A DNA stretch of 64,000 nt. It comes from Quillaja saponaria (taxonomy: Eukaryota; Streptophyta; Magnoliopsida; Fabales; Quillajaceae). The stretch lies in assembly GCA_029379385.1 (NCBI GenBank), contig CM055607.1, positions 33,663,235 through 33,727,234 of the forward strand, given 5' to 3'. Positions 41,089 through 52,470 of this stretch are shown piece by piece. Position numbers and translations under genes: made by a program. Every line of letters begins with the position of its first letter. The stretch's first letter is position 1. The notes under the pieces were generated by a model, which saw only the letters and a list, made by a program, of their open reading frames with translations, was not told where the DNA came from and did not search any database.

Positions 41089-43052
41089 TCATGGGGCAAT
41101 CTCAGAATTACTATCAAGGAGATAATAAGAGAAGGCTGAACGATGGGTTAGCGTAAGTATAACTAGCATCAGCCCCATCAATAGAATAGTCATAATCCAA
41201 AGCCTCAAGTTTGATGAGTGTAATGGTTGATCAATAAGCGCCGCAGACCCCTTTGCTTTGGCATTCAAGATCAGAGCTTTTGTTACAGTATTTTCATTGT
41301 CATCGCTGTCAGGACCTTGGGAACCATCACCATCATTCCCATTGTAGTAGTTAGCATACTCCTCTGTTTTAGATGCCCCATCTGATTTCTCAAGCTCCTC
41401 TAGAGGACTTACAAGATTGATCTCTGTTTTCCCGGGTTCAAGTTCTGGTTCCCCTATCAACTCTGCGGGCCAAATTGCAGCTTCAATGGAATAATTGTCA
41501 GGACCTCCAATACCATAACCATCATTGCCATTGTAGTAGTTACTAAACTCCTCAGTTTTGGCTGCCCCATCTACCTTCTCAAGCTCCTCCCCAGGACTTT
41601 CGAGATTGATTTTTGTTTTCGAGGATTCAAGTTTTGGTTCCCCAATCAACTCTGCAGGCAAAATTGTAGCTTCAGTGGAACCACTGTCAGGACCTTCAGA
41701 ACCATAACTATCACTGCCATTGTAGTAGTTACCAAACTCTTCAATTTTGGCTGCTCCATCTACCTTCTCAATCTCCTCGCCAGGACTTTCGAGATTGATT
41801 TTTGTTTTCCCGGTTTCAAGTTTTGGTTCCCCAATCAATTCAGCAGGCAAAATTGCAGCTTCAGTGGAATCATTGTCAGGACCTTCAGTACCATAACCAT
41901 TATTGCCATCGTAGTAGTTACCAAACTCCTCTGTTTTGGCTGCCCCGTCTACTTTCTCAAGCTCCTCCCCAGGACTTTTGAGATTGATCTTTGTTTCCCC
42001 TGTCAACTCTGCGGGCCAAATGGCAGCTTCAGTGGTATCCACGGAAGTCCACTCTGTTGCTTCTGAGCCCTCTTCACCATCCTCCACAGCATTCTCAAAC
42101 TCCAACGTATCATCATCATCATATCCATGACCATTTTCCATTGCAACTTCATTCTCTTTCTCAGTTATTCCATTCTCTTTGCCTAATTCAAAAATTTCCC
42201 TTGACAATAGGACTTCCTCATATTGAGGCTCTCCCTTGTTTTCTCTGTCCAAACAAGAGTCGTCAAGTATTGACGCCAAGCATTCTTCCACCACTTCAAT
42301 ATCATCCATGGACACCACACTTTCTGGTTGCGAATCATCAGACATCGCAATCTCCTGGTGAATAAAGGTTGGGATTTCCTCTTCATCATTGGGTTTAGGC
42401 TCAATTTTCTCCTCCTGAACCAAACGATTAACTCATTATAGTAGTTATTCTCCGAGCAGTTATAGTACTTAGAAAACAAGGACTTAACCCAACCATTTGC
42501 TAGACAGATTGAATTAGGCCATTGTTCATATATACAATACGCTACATAGTGGAAGTTTTACAGAGAAACAAGCACAGAGGAGGAAGGAATTACCAAAACC
42601 AAATTTTGGGTGGAGACGAATTCCCAAGAATCAATTTGATTCAAGCTCGTGTTTGATTTTTCAAGGCCCAAGCACCTGAAAAAAAATTGTGCGTGAAGAA
42701 TGAAAATTGACAAGCATGAACATGGTACCAAAATCAAGGGTGTCTTTGTTTGCGTTTACCATGAATTCTTCTGAATAGCTGTTCCTATCCCTTGTCCTCC
42801 CTCGTCCTCAATGTGACAGTCTAATTTGTTCACTTCTTCAGGTACAACATTTGGTGATTTTGGTTTCTCATTCCCACCTTTTTTCCTATTTCTCTTGCCT
42901 GCAAACGCTGCTACTGCTATCACACTTGTAACAGCCAAAGCGCCACCCAACAGAATTAGCCCTCCTATACCACCGCTGCCGCCACCGCTAATACTTATGC
43001 TTACATGGGTCTTCTTTTTTCCTTGCTTGTTTGTGACCCTTTGATCCTCCAT
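41089..43052 (-). CDS. Acidic tandem-repeat protein with two membrane segments, unknown function
   Basis: Minus-strand exons: 42760-43052, 42594-42675, 41089-42414; 1701 bases, 566 aa, junctions in phase. The N-terminus is basic and Gly-rich (VSISISGGGSGGIGG) followed by a hydrophobic segment LILLGGALAVTSVIAVAAF and then KRNRKK. The middle is strongly acidic. About residues 250-500 form four tandem units of 63 residues (first unit 56), each with PAEL, KINLESPGEE, EKVDGAAK, NYYNG and GPD. A second hydrophobic segment LWIMTILLMGLMLVILTL lies about 25 residues before the end. Such a layout suggests anchoring at both ends with the acidic repeat between, on one side of a membrane. I do not recognise the family and give no function. 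Confidence 0.8.
41299..42036 (-). repeat. In-frame coding tandem repeat, 189-bp unit, four copies
   Basis: The word encoding NYYNG recurs at 41341, 41530, 41719 and 41908, exactly 189 bp apart. The copy nearest the N-terminus lacks 21 bp (seven residues around PKLETGK). Copies are diverged but all in frame. Confidence 0.93.
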
Positions 43053-44298
43053 GTCTTACTTTCTGCCTTTTCCTTGTTTTCTGCAATCTGGCGCTCTGAT
43101 ATCAAACGGGGTGGGTTTGTTTCTTTAAAGGAATAAAAATGTGGCAGAGGGATTGACTTTTTGGGGAGTGAGGAATCAAAATTGGAGCTTGAACCGGGTG
43201 TTTGTTTTGGCCAGATCCATTGCTTGGCATCTTTTGCCTTCCTTGTTCCAACCCATCCACAAGACAAACAAAGATTCTGTTAAAGTCACCCCTTTGTGAG
43301 TTAAGTAGGGTCAATTACATTATACACTATAAATATACCACTCATTTTGTATTAATTATATGAACTATTAAATTTGATACATAATTTTTTATTTAAGCCA
43401 TGTTTAGTAAATAATACTTAATTATTTCAAATTAGTCATAGAATTTAATAAATTAACTTATAAGAAGATTATATTGTCCTTATTATAATTTTTTTTAATA
43501 TCTTTCACAAGATAAGAATATTTTTTTTGTATAATTAATAATTTACGAATGAAATAGCATTGAGATATAACTATAATAAATATTCTAAACTTTATATACT
43601 TAGTAATAAAAAAGAAAAAAACATATATATCTTATTTTTCTTTTCAAGTTATTACTAAGTCCTGAAATATATATAGGTCTTATTTATTTTTACTCACTCG
43701 ATAAAATATAATAAATATACATTTTGTAAATTATTTTTTTCAAAAAAAAGAATTAATAAATTAAATAATATTGAGATCCAATAAATATTACAAACTTAAG
43801 ACACCCATTATAATAAATCTAAGTATGAGGAATTAGGGCTTTACTTAGCCTCATTACCACCGCCATTACAGCTCCTAAGCCTACGACTTGTAACCAACGA
43901 TAAGGACGAGTAAATGTTTTGTTAGGTTGATGGTTGACACATTCATAGGGAGGCATTGTTTTCAAGCACATCACTTTCAGATTGAAAATCAACAAAGCCT
44001 ATAACATTGAAAATGTATTACGTTGGAGAATTTCAAACTTATTGTGCTTATAATATGGGTTTTGACATCAGATGATCGGACTATGAGTGACCATAAATTT
44101 GGTTTTTATCGTCTAAAACTTCTGGGCTTGGTGCTACGCTATCAATTAATTAAATATAATAAATGTTACACCTTATCATAGTAACTTAGTTAGTTGACTT
44201 AACGCGGGTGTTCTAAAATATTTATTAAAGTGTAATAAATATAATTTTAAATTTATTATTAAAATAATAATTTAATGGTTAACTATTATAATAAATAT
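43053..44298. other. AT-rich intergenic region, upstream of the acidic repeat protein
   Basis: Includes that gene's promoter. From about 43311 there is a left arm of the long-inverted-repeat family also seen at 57036 (shared words GTCAATTACA, AATTTGATACATAA, AAATTAACTTATAAG). No gene supported. Confidence 0.55.
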
Positions 44299-44850
44299 TA
44301 GGATTGTGCAAGGAACTCGGAAAAATAGAATACCCGAACCGAACTGGCAATTCGGTTTGGTTAAATTCGGGTATTTTTCTTATTCGGTTTGGTTCGGGTA
44401 GTTAAATTTAATACCTGTTATTTTCGGTTCGGTTACGGGTAGTGAAGTAGAGTACACATGGGTACCCGTGGTTACCCGAAAATTAAAATATATAATTTTT
44501 TTTTGTTATTTTTAATGTATTGTTGTATTAATTTATATTTTTATATTTTTATTTGTGTTGAATATGTTAATATATTATGTTTTTTGTATTTTTCTTTTAT
44601 AATAACTAATGAATTTAAAAAGTATGAGGTTAAAAAACAAAAAAAATATAATTTTTAAATTAATTTTAGTAAAATATTGATAAATTTCGGGTAACCGAAT
44701 ATCCGAAGGAACTAGTCATATTTTTTCGGTTCAGATAAATTCGGGTAATGCCTATTTTCGGTTCGGTTCATAAATTTTATTACTCAAAAATTTCGGTTCG
44801 ATTTAAAAATTTATCACTACCCGGCCCAAACCAACCCATGCACACCCCTA
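44299..44850. mobile_element. Non-autonomous hAT-type transposon with perfect 8-bp target duplication
   Basis: The element starts TAGGATTGTGCA and ends, read inverted, TAGGGGTGTGCA, the common terminal form of dicot hAT elements. It is flanked on both sides by ATAAATAT (44291-44298 and 44851-44858), an exact 8-bp duplication as hAT transposases make. Both subterminal zones are dense in TTCGGTT, TTCGGGTA and their complements, a pattern typical of hAT transposase binding arrays. At 552 bp it carries no transposase. Confidence 0.85.
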
Positions 44851-44858
44851 ATAAATAT

Positions 44859-45284
44859 TAGAAACTTTGCAATAAGCAAATACTTTGCTCCCTAGATCCT
44901 CAACTTATCAATTTTGTTCTTTGATATTTACTTTTGTCAATTAAGTCCTTAAAAGATTATTAACTTATCAATTTCGTCCTTTAATATTCAATTTATCAAA
45001 TAGATCCCTAAAAACAATTTAAATTATTTAGTCCCTCAATGTTGAATGTTATGAGATTAAAATTAAGATGACAGAAATAATAAAATATAAGAGGTAATGA
45101 GATTATTAATTCATGTGGGTATATATTTATTGAATTAACTGTTACAAGTCATCAAAGGTAAAGAAGACAAATAATTTAGTTGATTATCAATACTGAAGCA
45201 ACATGTAAAGCAAAGAAAGAAAAAAACGAATTCGAAATCATGAAATTATAACCATTAGAGAGGAGTGGCTTAGAAGAATGAGAT
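44859..45284. other. Spacer with short internal repeats
   Basis: AT-rich. The word AACTTATCAATTT(C/T)GT(C/T)CTTT occurs near 44899 and 44960, a small diverged tandem repeat. The right end is 3' flank of the Ole e 1-like gene. Confidence 0.5.
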
Positions 45285-45942
45285 CTAGGTGGTGAAATAG
45301 AAAGGCCCCACAGTGTACAATTTCATCTTCTTATGATTGAGGAAGCGATAAGAATTAGGAAGGAGATCAGAACCAGTGATCCCTTTGTTTATGTCTGTGG
45401 GAACGTTACAAGTCTCAGAAGGAGAGAGCTCAAGAAAAACCTTGCATTCCTGTTTAAGCTTACTGTTGTTTGCAACCTCTGATGGACACAATGTTGCAAA
45501 GAAAAATCCCTCTGCATCACTCGTGTCACTTAAGAAGGTAAATGGTGTTGTTTCAAATCCATATTCATCAACAGCCTCACATGTTATTCTTGTCACAGCT
45601 CCTGTCATTGTTAATTATACATATAACATAAGCTTGAAGTGATAATTTATCGGTCACATAAATTATAGACTTTTAAAATTTTTACTAAATGAATTATAAT
45701 ATGTGCTCGTGGAAGAGAATGAATGAGTAATATTTACCTTCAAGTGGGGTGAGTTTAGAGCCAGATTTACAATAAACAAGACCTTGAATGGCTATTTTGG
45801 TTGATAGTAGCTTCTCTTCGTCTAGTTTGGGTTTATGAAGGTCAGGTTTTGGAACATATCCGCCATCAGTAGCAGAAGCTATAACCAGCAGGGACAAGAG
45901 AAGCATAAAATTGGTAGCAAAGGAGATGAGGGTCAAAGCCAT
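45285..45942 (-). CDS. Secreted Ole e 1-like (pollen Ole e 1 / extensin family) protein
   Basis: Minus-strand exons 45738-45942 and 45285-45601 give 173 aa. Residues 1-24 form a clear signal peptide (FMLLLSLLVIASA). The mature part carries the family pattern: IAIQGLVYCKSGSKLTPLEG, then AVTRITCEAVD, GFFFATLCPSE, KQECKVFLELSPSETCNVPTD, and a tail ending YTVGPFYFTT, with five cysteines. Proteins of this family are small cell-wall or secreted proteins of largely unknown biochemical role. Gene order suggests the counterpart of Arabidopsis RHS13 (At4g02270), which is inference from memory. A decayed paralogue lies 2.2 kb upstream in the same orientation. Confidence 0.88.
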
Positions 45943-46044
45943 TTTCGTGTATAGGTAGCAAATTAATTAGCTAGCTTAACTTATTAATTTTAGAAAGAAA
46001 GTAAATGGGTGAAGTATTTTGCAGCTGTACCACCATATTACCCT

Positions 46045-46062
46045 TTTATATATATATATATA
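46045..46062 (-). promoter_or_regulatory. TATA-rich (TA)n run in the Ole e 1-like gene promoter
   Basis: On the minus strand a (TA)n run followed by AAAAGGG lies about 105-120 bp before the ATG at 45942, the normal position for a TATA box. Confidence 0.5.
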
Positions 46063-48160
46063 GGAATTGTCCCACTTTGAAGTAGGAGGTTACATGGTTG
46101 CACGTCAATATGAAAGGAACTAAGAAATACGTGGGTGTAAACACCCATGATTTTCATTTTATATTATATCCAATATAAATATAGGAACAATGCAGCTTGC
46201 ATAGCAGCCTGAATTATATATTTTTTAAATTAATATTCCCAAAAATATATACAAAATATGTGAGTTATGCATGCAATCTTTTAATATTTGATCGACCCAA
46301 CTGTTTGTTCTTTGAATATATATATATCCATCAATAATTAATATAAATATCAAATAATTATTTCTAAAAAATCGTTTAACATATAATTATTTAAAAAAAA
46401 AATTAGAAGATGAAAGAAGAATTAATACAATAATATTATAGTCATAAAAAATATACTTTTAATTTTATTTTTTTTCATTCATAGCATTTTAAAAGAAAAT
46501 TAATTTATAATATTATAATTATTTGTAACTTATTAAATTAAAAATTGATAAATTCAATATTAATTACTATTAATACTTAGTTATTGACAAATTATAGATT
46601 TATTAATATTGAAAAGAGTTAGGATAAAAAAAAAATCAATAGTCATGAAATAATTATAATTATATTAATATTCAAATAGCAAAAAATTATGAAAGTAGTA
46701 AATTAAAAAATAGAATATTTGAAGTAAAATAATAATTAAAAAATATTTATGTAATAGTAAAAACTCATACAGTATTGAAGAAAAAAAAATTCATGTAAAC
46801 TACACTCTAAATATTTTTTTTTTTAATTCATAGTATTTAAAAAAATTATTTTATTAATTTGAGAAGAACTAAAAAATAAAAAAAAACTAAAGATTATTTG
46901 GTACTTATTAAATAATAAAAAAATCAGAAATTCAATTTTAATTGCTATGGCATATAATTATTGAAAAATTATAGATTTATTAATATTGAGAAGAATTAGT
47001 AAAAAAGAAATCAATAGTCATAAAATAATTACAATTCTATTGATATTAAAATAGAGAAAAAATATAAGATTTAAAAAAAAAGAAAGTGATTAGTTGTTTA
47101 TTAAAATAACAACTAAACATAATTATGTAATAATACAAACTCATATGGGTATAAAAGAAAATAAAAAAATTTGCCTCTGAGATTGTTTTATATATAGTAT
47201 AGATTTTTAATAAAGAATATCCTTTTCTGCCTAATTTTTTTTTTTTTTTAAAATAAAAAATAATTACTAGATTTAAGTGTAGTAGGATATAACTAAATTT
47301 TGTAAGTCGTCAGTTATACCATGTTTTTTGTGTTAATTAATTAGTAATATTTGTTCATACCAGTTTTAATTTTAAAATTTCAATCATCTTAGTTCCAGAC
47401 CCTATATGTAATAATAAATTGTAATCAATTTCCTACTCTAAAAATCTAAAACATATATAATATGTTATCTATTTGAAAAATTAAATCCAAAAATGTTAAA
47501 TTCAATTATACTACTATACTTCGGAGGTACAATAATTAATTTAATTGGTGTCAACGAAAATCTCTTTCTCATTCAAATCTATTTGTATTTGTTGATCATC
47601 TAGAGTACTTGTATGATAATCATTTATATATTTCTTTAACATAACATCTAATTAAATAAGTTTTCTCCCTCGTCTTCGTTAACTGAGATTAATAATTAAT
47701 ATCTGAGCCAATCTTTTTGTTGGCTATTTGCATCATCAGATGATTATGTTGTAGTTATTAAAACCTTTAAAATTAGAAGTTTTACCTATGAGGTTTGATC
47801 ATTAATTATGCATAAATTTGATCTTTCATGTGCAACTTTCGTTGGTTGAGATTTTATTTCGTACATCGAAAATGAAACAAGTAATGAAAATTAGTACACA
47901 AAACTGATTTCAGTTGTATCCACTCACATATTAAAATTATAGAAATCAAAATTTCAATGAAACTATAAGAACTCAATCATTCTAGTACATAAATGCATGC
48001 TTAAGTACAATAGTACTAACTTGCTTTTTCAGATTATGTTTGGTAGAATGGAAAAACCATCCATGTTTTCTCTAACAGGTTTGAGAACATTATTAAGCAG
48101 TTTCTAAAATTAAACTAACCTGAACTTTTTCTCTTTTTCAGATTATTTATTTCTTATACC
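46063..48160. other. Very AT-rich intergenic region with a diverged direct duplication
   Basis: No gene. It contains two related copies of about 0.35 kb, listed separately. The remainder is AT-rich without defined structure. Confidence 0.65.
46459..47150. repeat. Diverged direct duplication, unit about 380 bp
   Basis: Words such as ATTATAGATTTATTAATATT, ATCAATAGTCAT and AAACTCATA recur in the same order in 46459-46780 and 46806-47150; the first recurs at 46591 and 46978. Origin unknown. Confidence 0.65.
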
Positions 48161-48933
48161 TTATGCTGAGGTATAGTAGAAAGGCCCTACATTAAACAAC
48201 TTGATCATCTTCTTGTTATTGTTAACAATGCGATAATTAGAAGTAAGAAGCGCACCTGTTGTGCCATTGTTGATGTCTGTGGGAATATTGCATGTCTCCG
48301 AAGGAGAGCCATGGAGGAATGCCTTCCTTCATTTCCAACAACTTAAGCTCAACATAACTTGAAGGAGATGTGTTTAATGTTGCAAAGAAGTATCCATTTG
48401 CATTAGATGCTTCACCCTTTATGGAGAAAGTTGTGTCATACCCTTCTTTGTCAACAGCTACACAAGTTATCTTTACCATGGCTCCTACACACTCACATAA
48501 GATATTAAATCAATGCTAAATTAGATTAATTTTTTTTTTTCATTTCGGAACATGTTATTATCGCTATGATAATGATAATTGCATATCTGTAACTCATGCG
48601 TAGATTTTTCATAAGAAATAAAATGAGTAAAAGCAATGTTCAAGATCGTAGATATAAATTGATTACCTTGAAGTGGGAAGTACTTAGTGCCTGATTTACA
48701 TAAAACAAGCCCTTGAATAGCAGTGATATTAAAGGGTAGCTTTGGTTCGTCTAAGATTGAATGTGGGTCAGGGTGGTTTTCCTTCTTTCTTTCTAATGGA
48801 TTTAACTTTGCTAATCTTGTGGTTTGGGGCCAAAATCATGATTTATAGCATTGGCAAAGAATAGAAATATCGTGAAGAGAAGCACAGAGGTAGTAGTAGT
48901 AGTAATACTGAAGAATGGGGTTGTGAATGCCAT
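48161..48933 (-). pseudogene. Ole e 1-like pseudogene
   Basis: Minus strand, two-exon plan as in the intact neighbour. The ATG at 48933 opens a signal-peptide-like stretch (SVLLFTIFLFFANA), then an in-frame TAG at 48811-48813 stops it. Downstream exon 1 still encodes FNITAIQGLVLCKSGTKY. Exon 2 reads AMVKITCVAVDKEGYDTTF and GYFFATLNTS, then a frameshift near 48318-48335 moves the end out of frame; the expected tail (SPSETCNIPTDIN, ending NVGPFYYTSA) lies in another frame and would stop at 48161. Two independent lesions make a functional product unlikely. Confidence 0.88.
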
Positions 48934-50573
48934 TCATTAGTACCTAGCAGATTTTTAACATATGGCCAGTCCCCTTTATATATTTCTAAGGATTAGAGAC
49001 CATATGCATGGTGACTCTAAGGGGATGTGGATGCTTATACACCCAACAATAAGTTGAAAAGTCTTATAATTAATGTGACCTTGTTATTGTAGGTTGCTCT
49101 GCTTCAAAACTAAAAGAAAAATCCCAAAAGGTAAAGTTAATGGTGTCTTTTGGTACAAGAAAAATGAGAGTCTTCTCTTTTGTGCCAATTGATCACTTAC
49201 TTCTTTCTTCTTATTTAAAGACAATTTATGTCATTGTTCTCAAGTTTGCAATATAATTTATGTTAGGTCAACATTTTGTTAAAAAGTTAATAACATAAAT
49301 GAAAAGTTTATTAGTTTGCTTGAGGGAAAAAAAGAGGGACAAAAAATAAAAATTTTAAGTATCTAACATTGCACATGTTCTCTCTCATTTTCATTTGTAC
49401 CAAATATATAAGCTAAATTAAGATGTAGTTTCTCTTTTTTCTCTCTCTCTTTTTCTTTGCTTTTTTTAATTTAAACAATTTCTATTGTTCAAGTTTTTGG
49501 CATTATAGGGTTAAAATTCGAACTGAATAGTTTTGAGTAGTTGAATTATTCAAATTCAAATATCTATTCAAATCTACAATATATTTGGATGGATATTTAA
49601 ATTTTCATAACAAGGAATGATATTTATTTGAAAAATCATATTTAAAATCATGAATAAAATAAAATTAAGTATTTTATCGTTAAGGTGTGAATATTAAAGT
49701 GCAAATTACAAACTAGAATAGACATAAAGTAAAAATTATAAATAGCCTTCTTAAATACAAACAACACCAAGGTTAACCGCTAATAAAATTAGAATTAGCT
49801 TAGTAATCACGTAAAGTATTCAAAGTAATAAATTTTAAAAATAAATAAATACTAGTAACTGTATAAAATTAATAATCATTTTTAATGAATATCAAATAGT
49901 TAATTTAATATTTTAATCGAATATCAGATTGAATATTGAATTGTTAATTGAATGCTACAATATTTGAATTTGAATTGAATTTAAATTAGAACTCTAAAAA
50001 TTATTTGTATTTTATTTGAATTCCAATCTTATTCAGCATATTTAAAGAAAATAAAAATAATTACTATTTTATATAAATAGAATGGATTTTAAATTATTAA
50101 GTAGCTGCTAGTGCTATTACAATATATATATTAACAGACTGTCTCTAATTTCATGGTCAACGCAAAAATTATCACATGTTTTGCATTAACTTCCATAAAC
50201 TATCGAATTAAGCATATAACTCTCTTATTTAAGTCATAATTAACAAATAAACACCATTCATCAAAATTAGTCACTAGATCTAACAAATTAACTTATAAAG
50301 ACTAAATTACCCTCATAATAAGTTTTTTTTTTTTTATAAATATTTTATGTTTTCTCCTTTTTACATATTTTTATTTTCATTTTTTATGAAACTAAAACTA
50401 TTTATATTGATTCAATTTTAGTATACATAAATAATATTTGATCATTCATAATTTTTATTTTCTTGTCAGAATATTTAAATAATTAATAGATTTACTAATA
50501 TTATTTTTCTCATTTATAGAAATTATACAAGTTATTTGTTTCAATTGCATTTTAATAATATTTTCATCAGATG
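48934..50573. other. AT-rich intergenic region with a truncated hairpin-element copy
   Basis: No gene. From about 50155 to 50570 the sequence is related to the 57036-57748 element: shared words include ATTGATTCAATTTTAG, AATAATATTT, TTTTCTTGTCA and AATATTTTCATCA. That relationship stops where the LTR element begins. Confidence 0.55.
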
Positions 50574-51114
50574 TCATAACTGTTGTGATTAATATTTTGA
50601 TAGAACTCCTACATAAAGAGGCTCAAAACCTTAAAACAAAACAGGTTGTCTTCTCAAATCCTTACTCTTTTACAGTTTTTATATTTTGATCAAATACTGA
50701 CTTTGACATCAAAATTTTCATAGGTCCAAAGGACCGCCCTTTTACAGATCATCCACGTAGAAGATATCTCATCTGGTCAAATCCAGACTTAACATTAGTG
50801 TCGTCCATGAAAAATCCATCAGATTTGGATTTCCAATCTTTCTACCAAAACTTGAAAAAACTCTTAAGAACAAAAAATTTGTTCTTCAAATTTTTAGACC
50901 GATTATGGAATCAAAGCATAGATATGAGCATACCACAGCACCACCAACTTCTCCCGATCCACTTCATCCAAGTCATGGCAGCAAAGGAGCTTCAACGTGC
51001 CTGCCTATATATAATTCTAACTTTTATTCATGTACGCAAATTTGAATGAGCTGAAGTGTTTTCACATTCATTCAAAAATAATATCACACTGTACTTACAA
51101 AAAAAAAAAAAAAG

Positions 51115-51330
51115 AAGCTCATATGCGTGAAAAAATAAAGCTCAAGAGAGATTTATCGTTTTTAATGTTTTATTGTTTTATTTCATTATTTGAAAGTTAA
51201 CAAATAATAAATAAACAATAAAAGCTCACATGCGTTAAAAAGGAAAGCTCAAGGAGAGTTTTATTGCTTTTAATGTTTTAATTGTTTTATTTCATTATTT
51301 GAAAGTTAACAAATAATAAACAATAAAATA
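51115..51330. repeat. Tandem duplication, 107-bp unit, two copies
   Basis: Both units begin AAGCTCA(T/C)ATGCGT and contain TTATTTCATTATTTGAAAGT; high identity. Internal to the LTR element. Confidence 0.85.
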
Positions 51331-52069
51331 CACACTTTGCTGACTTCTCACTTCGACTTCTTCAAGTCCAAATACAGATAAGGTCTCAAATGGCCAATAA
51401 AGGATCCGTTACTGTTGCACCAATTATTTTAAGTGCTCTAAATTACTCCTGTCACTTACTGAAATTTCTCACTTGATTTGAATGGATCACTACATAGACT
51501 TTTCAACACTCCAGCCACTAAATTTTTATATATTTATATAATTACTTAATTGTTTAATTGCATTATGCTTATTATGCTTATTGTCACTTGCTTAAACCGA
51601 GTTTGTACAATTTATATTAAAAAATATATTATTGTTTATTTTCAACAAAATATTCTCATATATACGGATTTAACGAATTTTCTATTGAGCTCGGCTTTTA
51701 ACTGCAATTATAAATTTATTTCAAAAAAATCTTTATGCACGAAGTCATCAAATCAAGATAAGCTCATCACCTTCAACACGGAAGAGGCTATCTCCCACCA
51801 TCATAACAAATAGCTCAAAAAAACCCATACACAACTTTTCAGCTAGTGACAGTCCTTAGGAGGAATGATATCCAATATGTCCCCCCTTGCGACTATAAAA
51901 GTTGAGCTATAATAGCCCAACCCTAAGAAAAGACATAAGTAGCTTTTCAGCGAGGCCCCTCGAATACTAAATCGCCAAAAGCATCGGATTTTCACCTGAC
52001 CTAGAGAAAGAGTTCGAGGAGATGACACACGGCTAAAATGCCTATAATCACAGTAGGAGTGGGCAGCCC

Positions 52070-52470
52070 AGGCTAAAAAGTCAACGCCCAGGCAAAAGTA
52101 ACAAGATAAATCAAAGTGGCTACAAAGCCAAAACATCAACAAAACAAGCTTGGGTTTTCACCCATATTACTTAAAGCAAGGTACAATGTTTATTTTAATA
52201 CATACAGTTTAATACAACTGCATACTTTTAGCAGCACATGCTAAAAAGCCTAGCACTCAGGCAAAACAACAAGACAAATCATGTGGCTACAAGCCAAAAC
52301 ATCATCTATAAGCTTGGGTTTTCATCTAAATGCTACAACATCATCAAAAAGCTTGGATTTTTACCCAGAATGCTACAATATTAGCAAATAGTCTCGAGTT
52401 TTCACCCATATTACTCAAAGCAAGGTATGCTATTTAATGCAGTACAGTTTAATACAAATGCATATTAGTT
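52070..52470. repeat. Nested short tandem repeats inside the LTR element
   Basis: The phrase GCTTGGGTTTTCACCCAT and variants occurs at about 52149, 52311, 52349 and 52386, and GGCTACAA(A)GCCAAAACATCA and CAAAGCAAGGTA are also duplicated. Confidence 0.75.

Noticed and set aside
41936..42365. Long plus-strand open frames opposite the acidic repeat gene
   Set aside because: They are antisense shadows of a repeat-bearing exon whose minus-strand frame is spliced, acidic and in phase over the whole gene.
44458..44658. 66-codon open frame
   Set aside because: Low-complexity Phe/Ile/Tyr-rich translation of AT-rich DNA inside the hAT-type element.
50798..51813. Open frames after the first LTR-like repeat as possible gag
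   Set aside because: No zinc knuckle, protease or reverse-transcriptase motif; frames are short and broken by tandem repeats.
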